Notes: generated by a model not told the origin, from the letters alone. A DNA stretch of 64,000 nt from Gambelia wislizenii (GCA_030847615.1 JAUMIR010000001.1:439448687-439512686), one strand, 5' to 3'; shown: positions 49,023 to 60,345, counted from the first letter of the stretch. Translations and numbers: made by a program.

Positions 49023-49949
49023 AATGAGAACTAAAGTCTACTATTATCTCTTCAAAGTGAGTAAACATACAACAAAATTGTAACTGTACTTCAATATAAA
49101 TATAAAATTATATCTATTTGGAGGAAACTCTAGCTTCACATTTCTGTTGCTGGACTGAAAGTCACTTTTCCTGAACAGGTTTCTGACATTTTAGAGTTTA
49201 TGGTAAACAGCTTAATAGAAGCCTAGTAAAAAGCAGATGCCAAAAAGGCAAATTTCATGCAAATGGCAACTGCCAGTACTGTAGTATCTTCATACAAATA
49301 TATGATGTGGTACATTTCATACAGAAATGTTATGGCCTTGTGTTAGTATTTGTTTTAGCTTTTATTTAATTTTTAGCATCCAATTTTTATTATAATCCAT
49401 TCGGAGAACGTAATTATCCATAAATATCCATCAGTCTATCAAGGTATATCCACCCCACCTTAGGATATTATAAAGCTAGAGAAGATGCACAAAAAAGAGT
49501 CTTCAATATGATGAGGGCTGAGGCACTTTCTCTTTAAGGAAAAGACACAATGATTGGAGCTTTCTTCCCTTAGGTTAGAAAGAAGGTAACTTAAGAGGGA
49601 GAGATTAAGAGATTTATATAACTATGAACTGAGTAGAGAAATCTGAGAGAAAGACACGTTAGACTCTAAGAGCCTTACCACGTTCTGAAAAAAAGCAGTA
49701 AAGCAGCAGGATTGTTCCATCTTTCCTGTTGCCTTCCTGCTTGTCACTGTTGTTTTTTTAATTCTGGTCCTGTAAGAGGCAGAGGTAAAACCATGCCTTA
49801 TTGTTAACCAGAAAAACCTGTTTGCAAAAAGGTGTGGTTTTAGCTCGGTCCCCTATGCGACTAGAACGAAAAGATGCCGGAAGGATGCCAACATCATGTG
49901 GGAAGGCAACAGGAAAGGCAAAATGTTCCTGCTGCTTTACCTTGGAGTG
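49023..49949. other. BAZ1A upstream intron, nothing clear recognised
   Basis: No exon is seen. From about 49480 the sequence may be a further 5' part of the L2-like element whose tail begins near 49950, but no coding motif is readable. Confidence 0.35.
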
Positions 49950-50515
49950 TGGTAAGGCTCTAAGCCTCTTCCTATGGAGATTAGGCTGGCTTCCTCCTTG
50001 CTATCCTTTTGTTAAGACCTTATTTCGGCAGGCATTTGGGAATTGATTGTTTTATATAACAAATTTTCTGTTTTAGTGCCATAGTGTTTTTAATCTAAGG
50101 TTTTAAATTAATGTTTTATACGGTTTTAATTTTATAGACAGTTTAATACTACAGTTGTCCCTTCACATTCACTGGGGTTTGGTTCCAGGAGCCCCCGTGA
50201 ATACCCAAATCCTTGAATACTCAAGTCCCATTATATGAAATGGCATAGCAAAATGGTGTCCCTTATATAAGATGGCAAAATCAAGGTTTGCTTTTTGAAT
50301 TATTATTTTTTTTTAATATTTTCAAGCTGTGAATACTTAAAACCATTAATGCCAAATCCATGAATGTGGAGGGACAACTATACTTTAATTTAAACTTTTT
50401 GTAAACGTTTAGCTATATGTGATTTTACTTGTATTTCCTTTTCTTCTATAAGCCACCTTGAGCCCTATTCTTGGCAAAAGGGCAAGGTATAAATAAAGTA
50501 ACTTAAAGTATTTGA
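49950..50515 (+). repeat. L2-like LINE 3' tail, split by a Tigger-like element
   Basis: It reads GAGATTAGGCTGGCTTCCTC, CTTATTTCGGCAGGCATTTG and ends AAAAGGGCAAGGTATAAATA. The Tigger-like element at 50152-50380 sits inside it, so the L2-like tail is older. Confidence 0.6.
50152..50380. mobile_element. Tigger/MER2-like short DNA transposon
   Basis: Left end CAGTTGTCCCTTCACATTCA and right end TGTGGAGGGACAACTA are inverted repeats flanked by TA. The interior matches 29305-29538 and 60346-60571 closely. Confidence 0.8.
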
Positions 50516-50582
50516 TTTATATTTTTCTCCCTCACATGCAACACTAGAATCCAGAATCAACCAATGCAACTCACTGAACAGA

Positions 50583-50612
50583 TATTTATTTATTTATTTA
50601 TTTACTTAGAGA
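50583..50612. repeat. (TTTA)n microsatellite
   Basis: About six tandem TTTA units run ATTTATTTATTTATTTATTT. Confidence 0.8.
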
Positions 50613-50651
50613 AATGTATAAAGCATTCTTTATTCTAATGGATACCACAGG

Positions 50652-50709
<58 letters not shown>
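50652..50709 (-). repeat. (GA)n microsatellite forming the LINE 3' tail
   Basis: About 27 CT units on the plus strand directly adjoin the 3' end of the LINE at 50710. The two other copies carry only three or four units at the same place (5517-5522, 38255-38262). The array is therefore an expanded version of the element's own tail. Confidence 0.85.
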
Positions 50710-50710
<1 letters not shown>

Positions 50711-53700
50711 CTTTTCTTCGCAAACGAAGATTCAGGAAGGACTCATCCCGCGCTTTCTGCAAGCGCACTGATGACTAAAAAGGCCAATCCGAGATAAACA
50801 AGTCCAGTTGCCAAAAGCACAGCAGAAGGTCTCCTTGGGTGATGTTTTTGGGTTGTGATTCTTTCTGCGTTGTCGTTTCTCTTCAAGACTTGTTCGTCAT
50901 GAGTTCTCAAATAAGGCTGCAGCATTGTGGATAGTGCATCTCCATGCCTCCCGATGTGAGGCCAGGGCGGACCACTGTTGGTGATCAATTTGGCTGAGCC
51001 TGAGATGTTGTTTCAGGGACTCTTTGTATCGCTTTTTTGGAGCGCCCCTCTTACGCTGATCCGTGGCAAGTTCACCGTAGAGTAGTATTTTTGGGAGGCG
51101 ATGGTCCTCCATCCTAGAAACGTGCCCTGCCCAGCGCAGCTGTGTTCTCAATATCATGGCCTCAATGCTGGTGATCCCTGCTTACTCAAGGACAGCAACA
51201 TTTGTCACATAGTCAGTCCAATGTGTATTTAGGATTGTGCGTAGACAGCGCTGATGAAAGCGCTCGAGGAGTCGTAGGTGGTGGCGATAGGTGACCCATG
51301 TTTCAGATCCATAAAGGAGGATAGACAGTACAATGGCTCTATACACACTGATTTTTGTGCTTTGCCTCAGGTGTTTATTGCTCCAAACTCTTTTGTGAAG
51401 TCTTCCAAATGCACTATATGCCTTTGCTAATCTGTGATCGATCTCTTTGTCAATCTTGGCATCTGAGGAGATGATGCTTCCCAGGTAGGTGAACTACTGG
51501 ACGGACTTGAGCACAGATTTGCCAACGGCAATGTGGGGATGGTGGTGTTCGTCCTGTGATGCAGGCTGGTAAAGAACTTCTGTTTTCCTCAGGTTGACTT
51601 CTAGCCCAAACAGCTCTGCAGCTGTTGCAAAGCAGGATGTTAGGCGCTGCAGAGCTGCTTCTGTGTGTGCAACAAGGGCAGCAGCATCGGCGAAGAGCAG
51701 CTCACGGACTAGATAGTTTAGAGTCTTAGTGTGAGCCCTCAGATGGCTTAAGTTAAACAAGCTACCATCAGTACGGTAACGTATATAGATGCCGTCGTCT
51801 TCTTCAAGCTCTGCCATAGCCCTTTGGAGCATCATGCTAAGGAAGATTGTAAATAAATTTGGTGCAAGAACACAACCTTGCTTCACTCCATTAGTTATTA
51901 GAAAGGGCTCTGAAAGAGCATCGCCATATCTGACTTGACCACGCTGACCCTCGTGTAGCAAGATAATCATTTTAAGGAATTTGGGGGGACATCCTAGTCT
52001 TTCCAGGATCTGCCACAGACCTTTTCTACTTACAGTGTCAAAGGCTTTGGTGAGGTCAACAAATGTTACATAGAGACCCTTGTTCTGTTCCCTACATTTT
52101 TCTTGCAGTTGCCTAAGGGCAAATACCATGTCTGTAGTACTCCTATTGGCTCTGAAGCCACATTGGCTTTCAGGGAGAAGTTCTTCTGCAATAGCAGGAA
52201 CTAATCTGTTCAGGAGTGTCCTTGCAAGGATTTTTCCAGCAATAGAGAGCAGTGTTATGCCTCGATAGTTTGAGCAGTCGGATTTTGCTCCTTTTTTCTT
52301 GTACAGGGTGATGATGACTGCATCTCGGAGGTCTGATGGCAGTTCCCCTTTTCCCCAGCAATTCACAAGAAATTCGTGGAATTTTTCGTGGAGTGCATAA
52401 CCTCCGTGTTTCCAAACTTCAGGTGGGATTCCATCAATCCCAGCTGCCTTGCCGTTTTTCATCTGCTGTATGGCCTTAAGGGTCTCTTACAAAGTGGGAG
52501 CTATGTCCAATTCATTTTTCATTGGTTTTTGTATCATATGTTGGATAGCTGAGCCTTGGACTACTCGGTTGGCGCTAAAGAGACTTTGAAAATGTTCAGC
52601 CCAACGATTCAGGATGGAGGCTTTATCAGTAATTAATGTTTGACCATCTGTACTGTATAAGGAGCTTTGGACCTGATAAGTAGGTCCAAACACTGCTTTA
52701 AGAGCTTCATAAAATCCTCTATGATCACCCAGATCTGCACAGCGTTGTGTCTTTTCTGCTATATTGATCCACCACTTGTTCTTCATGTTTTGGAGTTTTT
52801 GTTGTAGTTTACTACTTGTGAGGCGGAAAGCTGCTTTTCTTACATGGCAGGTTGGCTGGGCGAGGTATGCCTGGTGAGCAGCTCTCTTCTTTGCGAACTG
52901 CTCCTGGATCTCTTGGTTGTTTTCATCAAACCAGTCTTGATTTTTCTTGTGGGAAAACCCAAGGGATTCTTCTGCAGACTGGAGGATACTGTTTTTAATA
53001 TGTTGCCAAAGCACTGTAGGAGAAGGATCTGTAGAATGGTCTTCAAGTTTCATTTGTAGATTTGCCTGGAAGTTGTCTCTCATGGTAGCTTGATGAAGAT
53101 TGTTGACTTGGAGTCTCTTCTTTAAGATGCCACCCCTCTTAGGTTTGAACTTAAGATGAAGATTTAGTTTACATCTGACGAGGCGATGATCTGTTTGGCA
53201 TTCTGCACTGGGCATCACTCGGGTATGACGGACATCACAAATGTCTCTCTGACGGACTAGAACATAGTCAATGTGGTGCCAATGTTTGGATCGGGGATGC
53301 ATCCAGGTTGTCTTCAAGCTATCTTTCTGCTGAAAGATTGTGTTTGTAATAGTCAGCTGTTGTTCTGCACAGAACTCTAGCAGGAGGCGTCTGTTATCAT
53401 TGCAATTTCCAACACCATGCTTGCCTAAGACACCTTCCCAGGCTTCAGAGTTCTTTCCTACTCTGGCATTGAAGTCACCAAGGATAATAATTTTATCTTC
53501 CACAGGGACTTTTTGTATGAGTTGGCGTAGGTATGTGTAGAATTTGTCTTTCTCTACAGGGTCGGCTTGCACAATTGGGGCATATATACTAAAGAGAACA
53601 ACATGTGGGAGGCGTAAGGAAATAATGCGATCAGAGTGTCCTGTTGGCAAGGTTTCGAGTTTAGAGGCAATGGAGTTTTTAATCATGAAGCCTACTCCTG

Positions 53701-54681
53701 AAAGATGTTTTTCGGTTTTGGGTTTGCCAGACCAGTAAAGTGTGTAGCCGGTGGCGTGTTCTTTAAGGCTGCCTTCCTCATGGAGACGAACTTCACTAAG
53801 AGCAGCAATGTCAATATTAAGTCGTGATAGTTCATGGGCTATTAGAGCAGAATGCTGGGGCCGTCCACTATCTTCAGAGTCTTGCATGGTTCTGATGTTC
53901 CAGCATGCAAGTGTCAGTTTATTTACACCTTTGGATGCCGCTGTGTGCCTTTGTTTCTTTGCCTTGGTTTGACCGCATCAGAAGATTCTCGTTGGCTGCG
54001 GCTAGCCAACCAGGTAGTTGGGGATGAGCTTTTGTTAGGCCACCTTTTCTAGGCCCCTCTCCATATGGAGCAAGCAGTGCTCTCCTTAAAAAAGGCTGCT
54101 TGGTCATTCAGGATGCTTCCGAACAAGACTGTCATCTCCCGGGTCAGTCTCGAGCGACCAATGTCCTGAACCGCCTGCATGCAGGATTGGGGCTGCGGCT
54201 TCCAGTGCATCTTTACACCTGCCAGTTTCGTCCCTCGCCAGTCGCTACAGGGCTTTTTTTTAATTGGATTTGTCCTTCGAGCCTTTGCAATGGATTTTTC
54301 TGGTGGAGCGCAGCGTGCACAGAACTGGCCTCACCCTTTAAACCAGAGATTCATCTGCCATGGCCTTGCAAGCATGGACGTGGCAGTGAGGTCCTCGGGC
54401 CGTAGGTTTGATTAGTTTCCTTCTCTTAGATGGTTGACCTTACAGGGTTGGACGAGCACCATCTGCCCGGGTTTGGGATTAGAGTTTTCCTTCTGCTAGG
54501 ACGGTTGCCACAAGGCTAGAGAGCCCATTGCCCTTTGACGCTCTTTGTCAGGCCCTTCGGTTTTGACCTGTCTGGCATGGGAGACCCTACCAGTGGCTAT
54601 TATGCCACCGCCAGCATAGCTCAAAACATCATTAGGGTACGCAAGCTTCTCTCCCACGACAAGGGGGCGTCAATGGAGAGG
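50657..54681 (-). mobile_element. Near full-length APE-type LINE with target duplication
   Basis: The 4.0-kb minus-strand element has a 5' untranslated part (about 53890-54681), an APE endonuclease, a reverse transcriptase, a C-terminal zinc-finger region and a (GA)n tail. CACAGGATTCT occurs directly outside both ends (50646-50656 and 54682-54692), the expected target duplication. The clade is uncertain: an RTE, I or CR1-group non-LTR element fits. Its reading frame is open in one frame for about 1050 codons except for four stops. Confidence 0.9.
50730..53887 (-). pseudogene. LINE polyprotein: APE endonuclease, reverse transcriptase, finger; four stops
   Basis: All parts are in one frame. 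Residues 1-230 are an APE endonuclease: IDIAALSEVR, SIYAPIVQ, IILGDFNARVG and the C-terminal ECQTDHRLV, all with their catalytic residues. The reverse transcriptase spans GKAAGIDGIPPEVWK, NYRGITLL, GFRANRSTTD, FVDLTKAFDTV and NGVKQGCVLAP. Its catalytic box reads FADAAALVAH instead of Phe-Ala-Asp-Asp, so the second Asp is lost. The C-terminal finger reads FGNWTC where the other copies have FCNRTC, losing one Cys. In-frame stops lie at 52487-52489, 51494-51496, 51182-51184 and 50897-50899; the last two are sense codons in the copy at 37524. It would not make an active enzyme. Confidence 0.88.
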
Positions 54682-54940
54682 CACAGGATTCTAAAACATT
54701 ATAAAATGCTATTACTACCATACATGGTACTGTAGTAGCAATTGGAGAAAAAAACAAAGTGAGAGAGAAAGCAATCAGAGCAACTGAGAGGCAATCAGTA
54801 CAGCATGACAAACACTGCAACTTAACATATCACAGCAGCCAAGGAGCAGGTCTCTTTCAGTCTCTTTCAGAATTGTGTGATACGATTTCATCCAGCTGCA
54901 TCAGTTAAGTTCTGATAGCCACATTCTGCATGGGCTAAAC

Positions 54941-55186
54941 CATTGTTCTTAACCTGTGGTCCATGGACCCCCAGGGGGCTGCAATGTCCTCGCTGCTTGG
55001 TCCACCTCCTCCCTACAGTGGAGTGGCCATGTAACAGGAGCCAAGGCAAAGGATGGCTTGGCGTGCATACTGCCATTGAACTGTTGTTGTTGTTGTTGTT
55101 TAAATCTTGAGTTAAGTCTTGGGGGTCTGCAGCAACAAAATATATTGAAAGAGGGTCTCTGGTAAAGAAAAGGTTAAGTGCCACTG
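54941..55186. mobile_element. hAT-like short DNA transposon with 8-bp target duplication
   Basis: The left end CATTGTTCTTAACCTGTGG is the inverted counterpart of the right end GGTTAAGTGCCACTG. GGCTAAAC lies immediately outside both ends (54933-54940 and 55187-55194), the 8-bp duplication of hAT transposons. A TTG repeat lies inside at about 55083. There is no coding capacity. Confidence 0.85.
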
Positions 55187-55194
55187 GGCTAAAC

Positions 55195-55879
55195 CATTTT
55201 CAAGGGCGATTCTATATACTAAATGCAGTAAGTCCAGGTGAAAGGTTACCAGGACCAAGAACTGCACAGCAAACCTATCCCTATAGATGGTTAACCAGAT
55301 GTAATTTTGAGTCTCCAAGATCACATGGTCCTCAAAGAATGAAAATGCATGAAATGGTGCCACCAGCTATGTATTTGTTATTTCAGTGGAGTGCAACTCT
55401 GTAAAGCAGGTTGCACACCCAGTTCCCAGACGTAAGAACCATATACTGTACCCACAGTACCTTCATCTTTTTGAGATTTAGCATCAGTCTGGTGCCTCAT
55501 TCAGCCTATTACCAAGTCAAGTGGTTCAACACTTACATAATCCTCTGACTCTTACGCCAAAAACAGTTATGTGTCACCCACATATCAATGACACCACAGA
55601 AGTATCATATAGATACTAAAAGCATAGAAGATTAAATAAAAATTCTATGGAATCCACTGCTAAAAGACCATGGAATCAAACAGAAAACTCTCCACTGTTA
55701 TTTATCTGCAGCTGAGAACGGAACTGCTTTATCACCATTCTTTTTGGTATCCAATACATGGAACCAGCCTAGCTCCATATGTTGTGCTATTATCCAGAAC
55801 CATGTGCTAGTGTCCAAAACCACTGAAAGATCAAGCTAATTTCAATGGGGAACAAAATGAGACATTGTACTTGACTAGA
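55195..55879. other. BAZ1A upstream intron, nothing clear recognised
   Basis: The stretch reads like an old LINE (for example TTAGCATCAGTCTGGTGCCTCA and GTGTCACCCACATATCAATG) but no coding motif is intact enough to classify it. Confidence 0.3.
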
Positions 55880-56163
55880 ATATTCATCCTGGGATGGCAG
55901 GAAGACAAATCCATGAGCCCTGGGTTTATCCCGCATGCTAACCCGACTGTGCAGGATTCCAAAGTTCTTTTCCGGTTAAGCTCGTAAGGACCAATCTTCT
56001 CCTGCAGTTTTGGTCTATAGCCCTGACCTGTCCTATAATTATTACAATGTTCCCCTATTTCAATTTGGCCTCTGTCCCTGCATTTTTCTTTTTCCTTCTT
56101 TTTTTAACATTTGGATGGGGGTGGATTGGTTTTCCTGTCATTCCCAGAATATTCTCGGTAAGT

Positions 56164-56568
56164 TCAACATCCCATTCTCGGGATAGCATGGAGGAACAAT
56201 CCACGAGCCCTGGAATGTGCCCAAGCTTTCCCATATTGGGTGGCATCCCCTATATGTCTGATGACACCACTGACTGAAGCACCATTCGTCCTTCTGAATG
56301 ATGCTTGTGCTGACTTGTACCTGTCCAGTTTGTAATGCTTAATGAAAGTGGGTGGTTCAGCCCATCCTGCTGCATCACAAATCTCTTGGAGTAAAGACAC
56401 CCAGTAAGCCACTGAAGTAGACATCGACCTTGTGGAATGAGGCCACACTAACAAAGACCGTGGTTTGTTCTTGAGGTCGTAGCACACGAAAATGCATGCT
56501 TTTATCCAACGTGCAATGATAAGTTTTTGAAGCTCTTTGTCCCAATGATCTAAGATTAAACGAGACAA
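56164..56568 (-). CDS. Tyrosine recombinase C-terminal catalytic part (DIRS-like)
   Basis: The 134-residue frame contains SLLVWPHSTRSMSTSVAYWV, with the His-x-x-Arg pair of tyrosine recombinases, then DAAGWAEPPTFIKHYKLD, with the nucleophilic Tyr in the usual DIRS setting. The preceding catalytic Arg block should lie near 56600-57060 but is interrupted by the SINE and by stops. The three visible catalytic residues are kept, yet the gene as a whole is broken. Confidence 0.75.
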   Translation of the reverse strand: MSRLILDHWDKELQKLIIARWIKACIFVCYDLKNKPRSLLVWPHSTRSMSTSVAYWVSLLQEICDAAGWAEPPTFIKHYKLDRYKSAQASFRRTNGASVSGVIRHIGDATQYGKAWAHSRARGLFLHAIPRMGC

Positions 56569-56762
56569 ACAGAGCCTCTACACGTCTCAGTCTCTTCATC
56601 TGTTTCAAATATAATCAAACAGCCCTCTTGACAATTAGTGTATGCCACTGCTTTTCTATTTGATGCACTGGATTCAGGCAAAAAATCAGGTAGGTAAATA
56701 GGATCAGTCTTGCCTTGTCTAGGAACGCATTTAGGTAGAAATGCCCTGGTGGCGCAGAGGGA

Positions 56763-57045
56763 GCCCTGGTGGTGCAGTGGTTAAATGCCAGTACTGCAAG
56801 TCACCACGTTGCTGCAAATTTGATTCCAGCGGGCTCCAAGGTTCACTCAGCCTCTCATCCTTCTGTAGGTCGGTAAAATGAGTACCCAGCTTGTGGGGCC
56901 AATTAGCTTAACACACATGGAAAACTGCTTAATGAAGTATAGATGTGTAAATAGCTATTGCTTAAAACAATTGGTAAGCCGCTCTGATAGCCTTGTGGCT
57001 GAAGAGCAGGGTATAAATAAATAAATAAATAATAAAAATAAAAAA
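56763..57045 (+). repeat. tRNA-derived SINE inserted in the DIRS-like recombinase
   Basis: It begins GCCCTGGTGGTGCAGTGGTT, an A-box-like start, and has AAATTTGATTCCAGCGGGCT (B-box-like). It ends with AGAGCAGGGTATAAATAAAT and an A-rich tail. A short extra copy of its head, GCCCTGGTGGCGCAGAGG, lies just before it at 56745-56762. Confidence 0.8.
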
Positions 57046-57099
57046 AATTTTTTTTTTAAAAAATGTTGGATCTAACAACAACACCAATCTGTTTTCTTC

Positions 57100-57487
57100 A
57101 AATCTGCACAGGTTCTCATTAACTGACAAGGCTGACAACTCCGAGACTCTTCTTGCCTATGTAATAGCCACAAGGAATGCCACCTTACAAGATAGTAGAT
57201 GAAGAGAGCCATCCCTCAGAGGTTCAAATTGAGTCTTAGTTAACCTATTCAGAACCAAGTTAAGGTCCCATGCTGGAAACTGATGGACCATGGGATAAGT
57301 TGTTAAGAGTTGCTCCTATTAAAAAACGCTTGACATGTGGGTGTGCTGACAACGGGTTTCCATCTACTGACAGTATAGCTGACAAAGCAGACACCTGTCT
57401 CTTCAAAGTATTTGGTCGTTGACCTTTATCCAAGCCTTCCTGAGGGAACATTAAAGCATCCCTAACCCATGCTGTATCTACTTGCAC
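57100..57487 (-). pseudogene. Tyrosine recombinase N-terminal part (DIRS-like)
   Basis: The frame 57260-57487 reads LDKGQRPNTLKRQVSALSAI and LSAHPHVKRFLIGA, the end of the core-binding domain that precedes the catalytic domain. The minus strand at 57140-57230 continues with the Leu-rich first catalytic block (FEPLRDGSL-like and VAFLVAI-like codons) before the SINE. The two recombinase halves are thus separated by an insertion. Confidence 0.65.
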
Positions 57488-57710
57488 CAGTTGGCAAAGA
57501 CTGTCTGTGTTCTCTTATAAATCTCTTGTGTAGATTTTCGTCGAGATGCCAAAATCGTTGTTATCACTTTGAGTAACCATTCATCTGCAGTGACTGCCAT
57601 TCAATTTCCATGCAGTTAAAGCCAGCCAGGCCAGATCTGAGTGTTTCACTAGACCCTGAGTTAACAAATCCGCTGTTTGTGGCAACCTCCATTGGTTTGT
57701 CCACCAACAG

Positions 57711-58175
57711 CTACATCAACAATGGGAACCATGGTCTTCTGGGCCAGTATGGAGCTATCAGGACTACTGACACCTCTTCACTTTGAATTTTTAATAGCAC
57801 TCTTTGTAGTACTGGAATAGGCAGGAACGCATAATGACACCCTGAAGGCCATGCCATGTGTAGCAAGTCATATGCCTGGGCACCTTTGCTTCCATCTACT
57901 GAAAAATACCGACATAATCTGCAGTTTTGTGAACTCACAAAGAGATCTACTTGAAATGGACTCCATATTTCATTTAACTGATGAAACACTGACCAATTTA
58001 GAATCCATTCCCTGGGAAGCACTTGATGCCTGCTGAAATAGTCAGCTTGCACGTTCAGATTTCCTTGCAGATAGATTGCTGTAGGGATTTCACATTTTTC
58101 TCTGCCCACAGTAGGAGTCTGTTGGATTCCTCCAAGAGCGGAATGGATCGCAGCCCCCCTTGGTTGCGGATGCAT
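57711..58175 (-). pseudogene. DIRS-like RNase H C-terminal region
   Basis: The 154-residue frame reads AIYLQGNLNVQADYFSRHQV, LNEIWSPFQVDLFVSSQNCR, AYDLLHMAWPSGCHYAFLPI and VVLIAPYWPRRPWFPLLM. This is the conserved end of the RNase H region in DIRS elements, including the ADxxSR block and the VDLF block. Upstream, the polymerase is missing. Confidence 0.75.
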
Positions 58176-59219
58176 CTTTTTTAATGAACGAATATAACTT
58201 CTGGGACTACCCTATGAATCCCTTTGAATTCAATGAAGCATTCCACTCCATTCCAATGGAGTCTTTGAACATTCCCAGAAAAAGAATATCCATCAATTGA
58301 AATCCTTGAGTCCATATAATTGATGCTACCTTACTCTCCTTAGTTAGATCATCTTCAGTGTGCAAATCACTTTCTGAAGTCGTTAATCCTAAAGTATTTA
58401 AAACCCTTTTAAACAATTTTTTGAATGCATCAATTAGAAACTATCTATTAGTGTACACATTTCTATTATCCTCATCAGAAGAGTTTTGCTGCTCTGTTTC
58501 CATTTCCTCCCCTTCGTCCTGTTTGTCATATGTGTAATCTATGTCCACATCTGACTCATTCATTTCCTCCAATGTTTAACTCTCCTAGTATACTTTTTTT
58601 GGTTTCTCCATTTCAGAAATCTCTGACTCCAGGACCTCCAGTCTATGGGGGGTTTTTTGTTTGTTTGTTTCATTTGCCTGTACAGTACATGTGTGTTATC
58701 CCCACATTTTCTTTTAACTGGCTCAGGTATGTGTTCTTGCCTGGCTATGTTTGCTGCATATGCTATGTTTTGCATTTTACTGAAAGACGTCCCCTGGGCT
58801 GGTCTATTTGTGTTCATGAAGTTGCTCTCGCTGCCTGACTGAGGCTGTGCATCACCTCATGTACTAAGTTAACCATTATCCACAGAAGGCGGAGTATTGT
58901 AACTCTAATGAAACTTATATAATTTATTCACTACTGTATTTTTCACTATGTATGATATACTGTGGAGTAATGAATTTAGTTCTTGTTTTTCTACAGGTGA
59001 GTGCTGTGGGCTAGCATCTTCCCTGGAACAATGTGGGGCTCCTGAGTGATTGTTTTGGTGAGTTACTTTCCTTACTTCTGGAACATCTGTAAGCATTTGT
59101 TTTAAATAACTTAAAAACTCTCTAGAACTATGTAAGTCTGGACTGACACTCAGAAGGCTTTTCCCTTCTGGCCCCTCTGGTTGAATATCTCTATCTGCCA
59201 TATCAGTATCTAGATCCAT
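58176..59219 (-). pseudogene. DIRS-like gag remnant, second lineage
   Basis: The frames 58207-58416 and 58905-59219 are acidic and Ser-rich, for example MDLDTDMADRDIQPEGPEGK and LHSSREFLSYLKQMLTDVPE. They show no domain I can name. Their position upstream of the RNase H and their composition suggest gag. The frame 58560-58817 reads MNTNRPAQGTSFSKMQNIAY and belongs to the same region. Confidence 0.5.
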
Positions 59220-59329
59220 GGCGTTGGAAGGATTGGTGTTACTAAGTCACATGATGCACTGTCTCCACCTTTTGTCTTCAATTCCCGAGTCAAGATGGTA
59301 GCTGGGAGACAGAGGGCATTTTCACTGCT

Positions 59330-59610
59330 TCCACCGAGGGACAGGAGGATTTCCAGCAGATAATGGGCCATCAACCAACCATTAGCCAAACAGACACTAA
59401 TCCTCCTTGCATTTCTATACTCAGAAACTAGCCATTCAAATACACAAATTTACATATACTCCCCAACAGGGGTTCACAGCATATAAACTCCACACACACT
59501 CCTACCCAACCATTCTCTGAGGATGCTAGCCGCAGATGCAGGCAAAATGTCAGAAGTAAACTCTTCCAGAACATGGTCTCACAGCCCAGAAAAAAACCAA
59601 GGAAAATCTA
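59330..59610 (+). mobile_element. Penelope-like element 3' tail
   Basis: The text AGGACAGGAGGATTTCCAGC, ACTAGCCATTCAAATACACA, GATGCAGGCAAAATGTCAGA and AACTCTTCCAGAACATGGTC is the same tail as at 17245-17490. No coding part remains. Confidence 0.75.
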
Positions 59611-60345
59611 TGTATTATGTATTGTACTATGTATTATGATATATGTACCCTGCCCTGATCCTAAGGGGAGAGGTGGGTAATAAATAACTATTTATTATTA
59701 TTGTTGTTGTTGTATGTAAAAAAGCCAGAAAATGTATCTGCATGTGAAAATCAGAGTCTAGTTCAAAACCTTAGTGAGGCAACAGCTCCACCACTTTTAA
59801 TACACAAAACCTCACAGAGAATATAAGGATTCTCAGTTCAACTAGTTTGATCCTGGAAAACAGCAATTACTCTAAATCAAAGCTATCTTAGTTCTCTCTT
59901 TAATGCTGGTTCTGCAAGGGCAATTACAAAGACCTCTCAGTAGTTTCAGACTCTACATATTTTTGTTATTATCAATGAGTATGTCCAAACAAAGGGTTTC
60001 TCAACTGCTGCTCTAAGAGTAAGAATTGTTAGTACTGGGAAAGATGAATTCTGCCAAATCACCCAAAATTGCTAAAATTTGTCAATTTTTTTGTAAACAA
60101 GTAAGTCCTGAAGGGCACAAATAATGGGTAAGATAACTTCAAAGTATGAAGTCAACATCAAAAACTCATTAATTTGTCAACCATGTAATTCAATGGTAAC
60201 ATAACACATGGCCATCCTGATGTTGTTGGACTGTAGCTCCCAGCATCTTTCACCACTGGCCTTGCTGTCTCGGGCTGATGAGAAGTGCAGCCCAATAACA
60301 TCTGGAGGGTCACACCTTGTCCACTTTGATATAAAAAGTATAATA
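59611..60345. other. BAZ1A upstream intron, nothing clear recognised
   Basis: A short L2-like end (TAAGGGGAGAGGTGGGTAAT) lies at 59660-59690 followed by a TTG repeat. Otherwise nothing is recognised. Confidence 0.35.

Larger units (their letters stand above)
55880..59230 (-). mobile_element. Second DIRS-like lineage with tyrosine recombinase, RT deleted
   Basis: The minus strand carries gag-like frames (58400-59219), the end of RNase H (57711-58175), and a tyrosine recombinase in two pieces (57100-57487 and 56164-56568). GACAAATCCATGAGCCCTGG at 55904 and ACAATCCACGAGCCCTGG at 56196 are related short repeats near the 3' end. The reverse transcriptase is deleted. The proteins differ clearly from the elements at 1-5290 and 40720-45180, so this is a separate lineage. 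A SINE is inserted at 56763-57045. Confidence 0.75.

Noticed and set aside
50652..50709. Independent microsatellite unrelated to the LINE
   Set aside because: The same dinucleotide ends the other two LINE copies, so it belongs to the element's tail.
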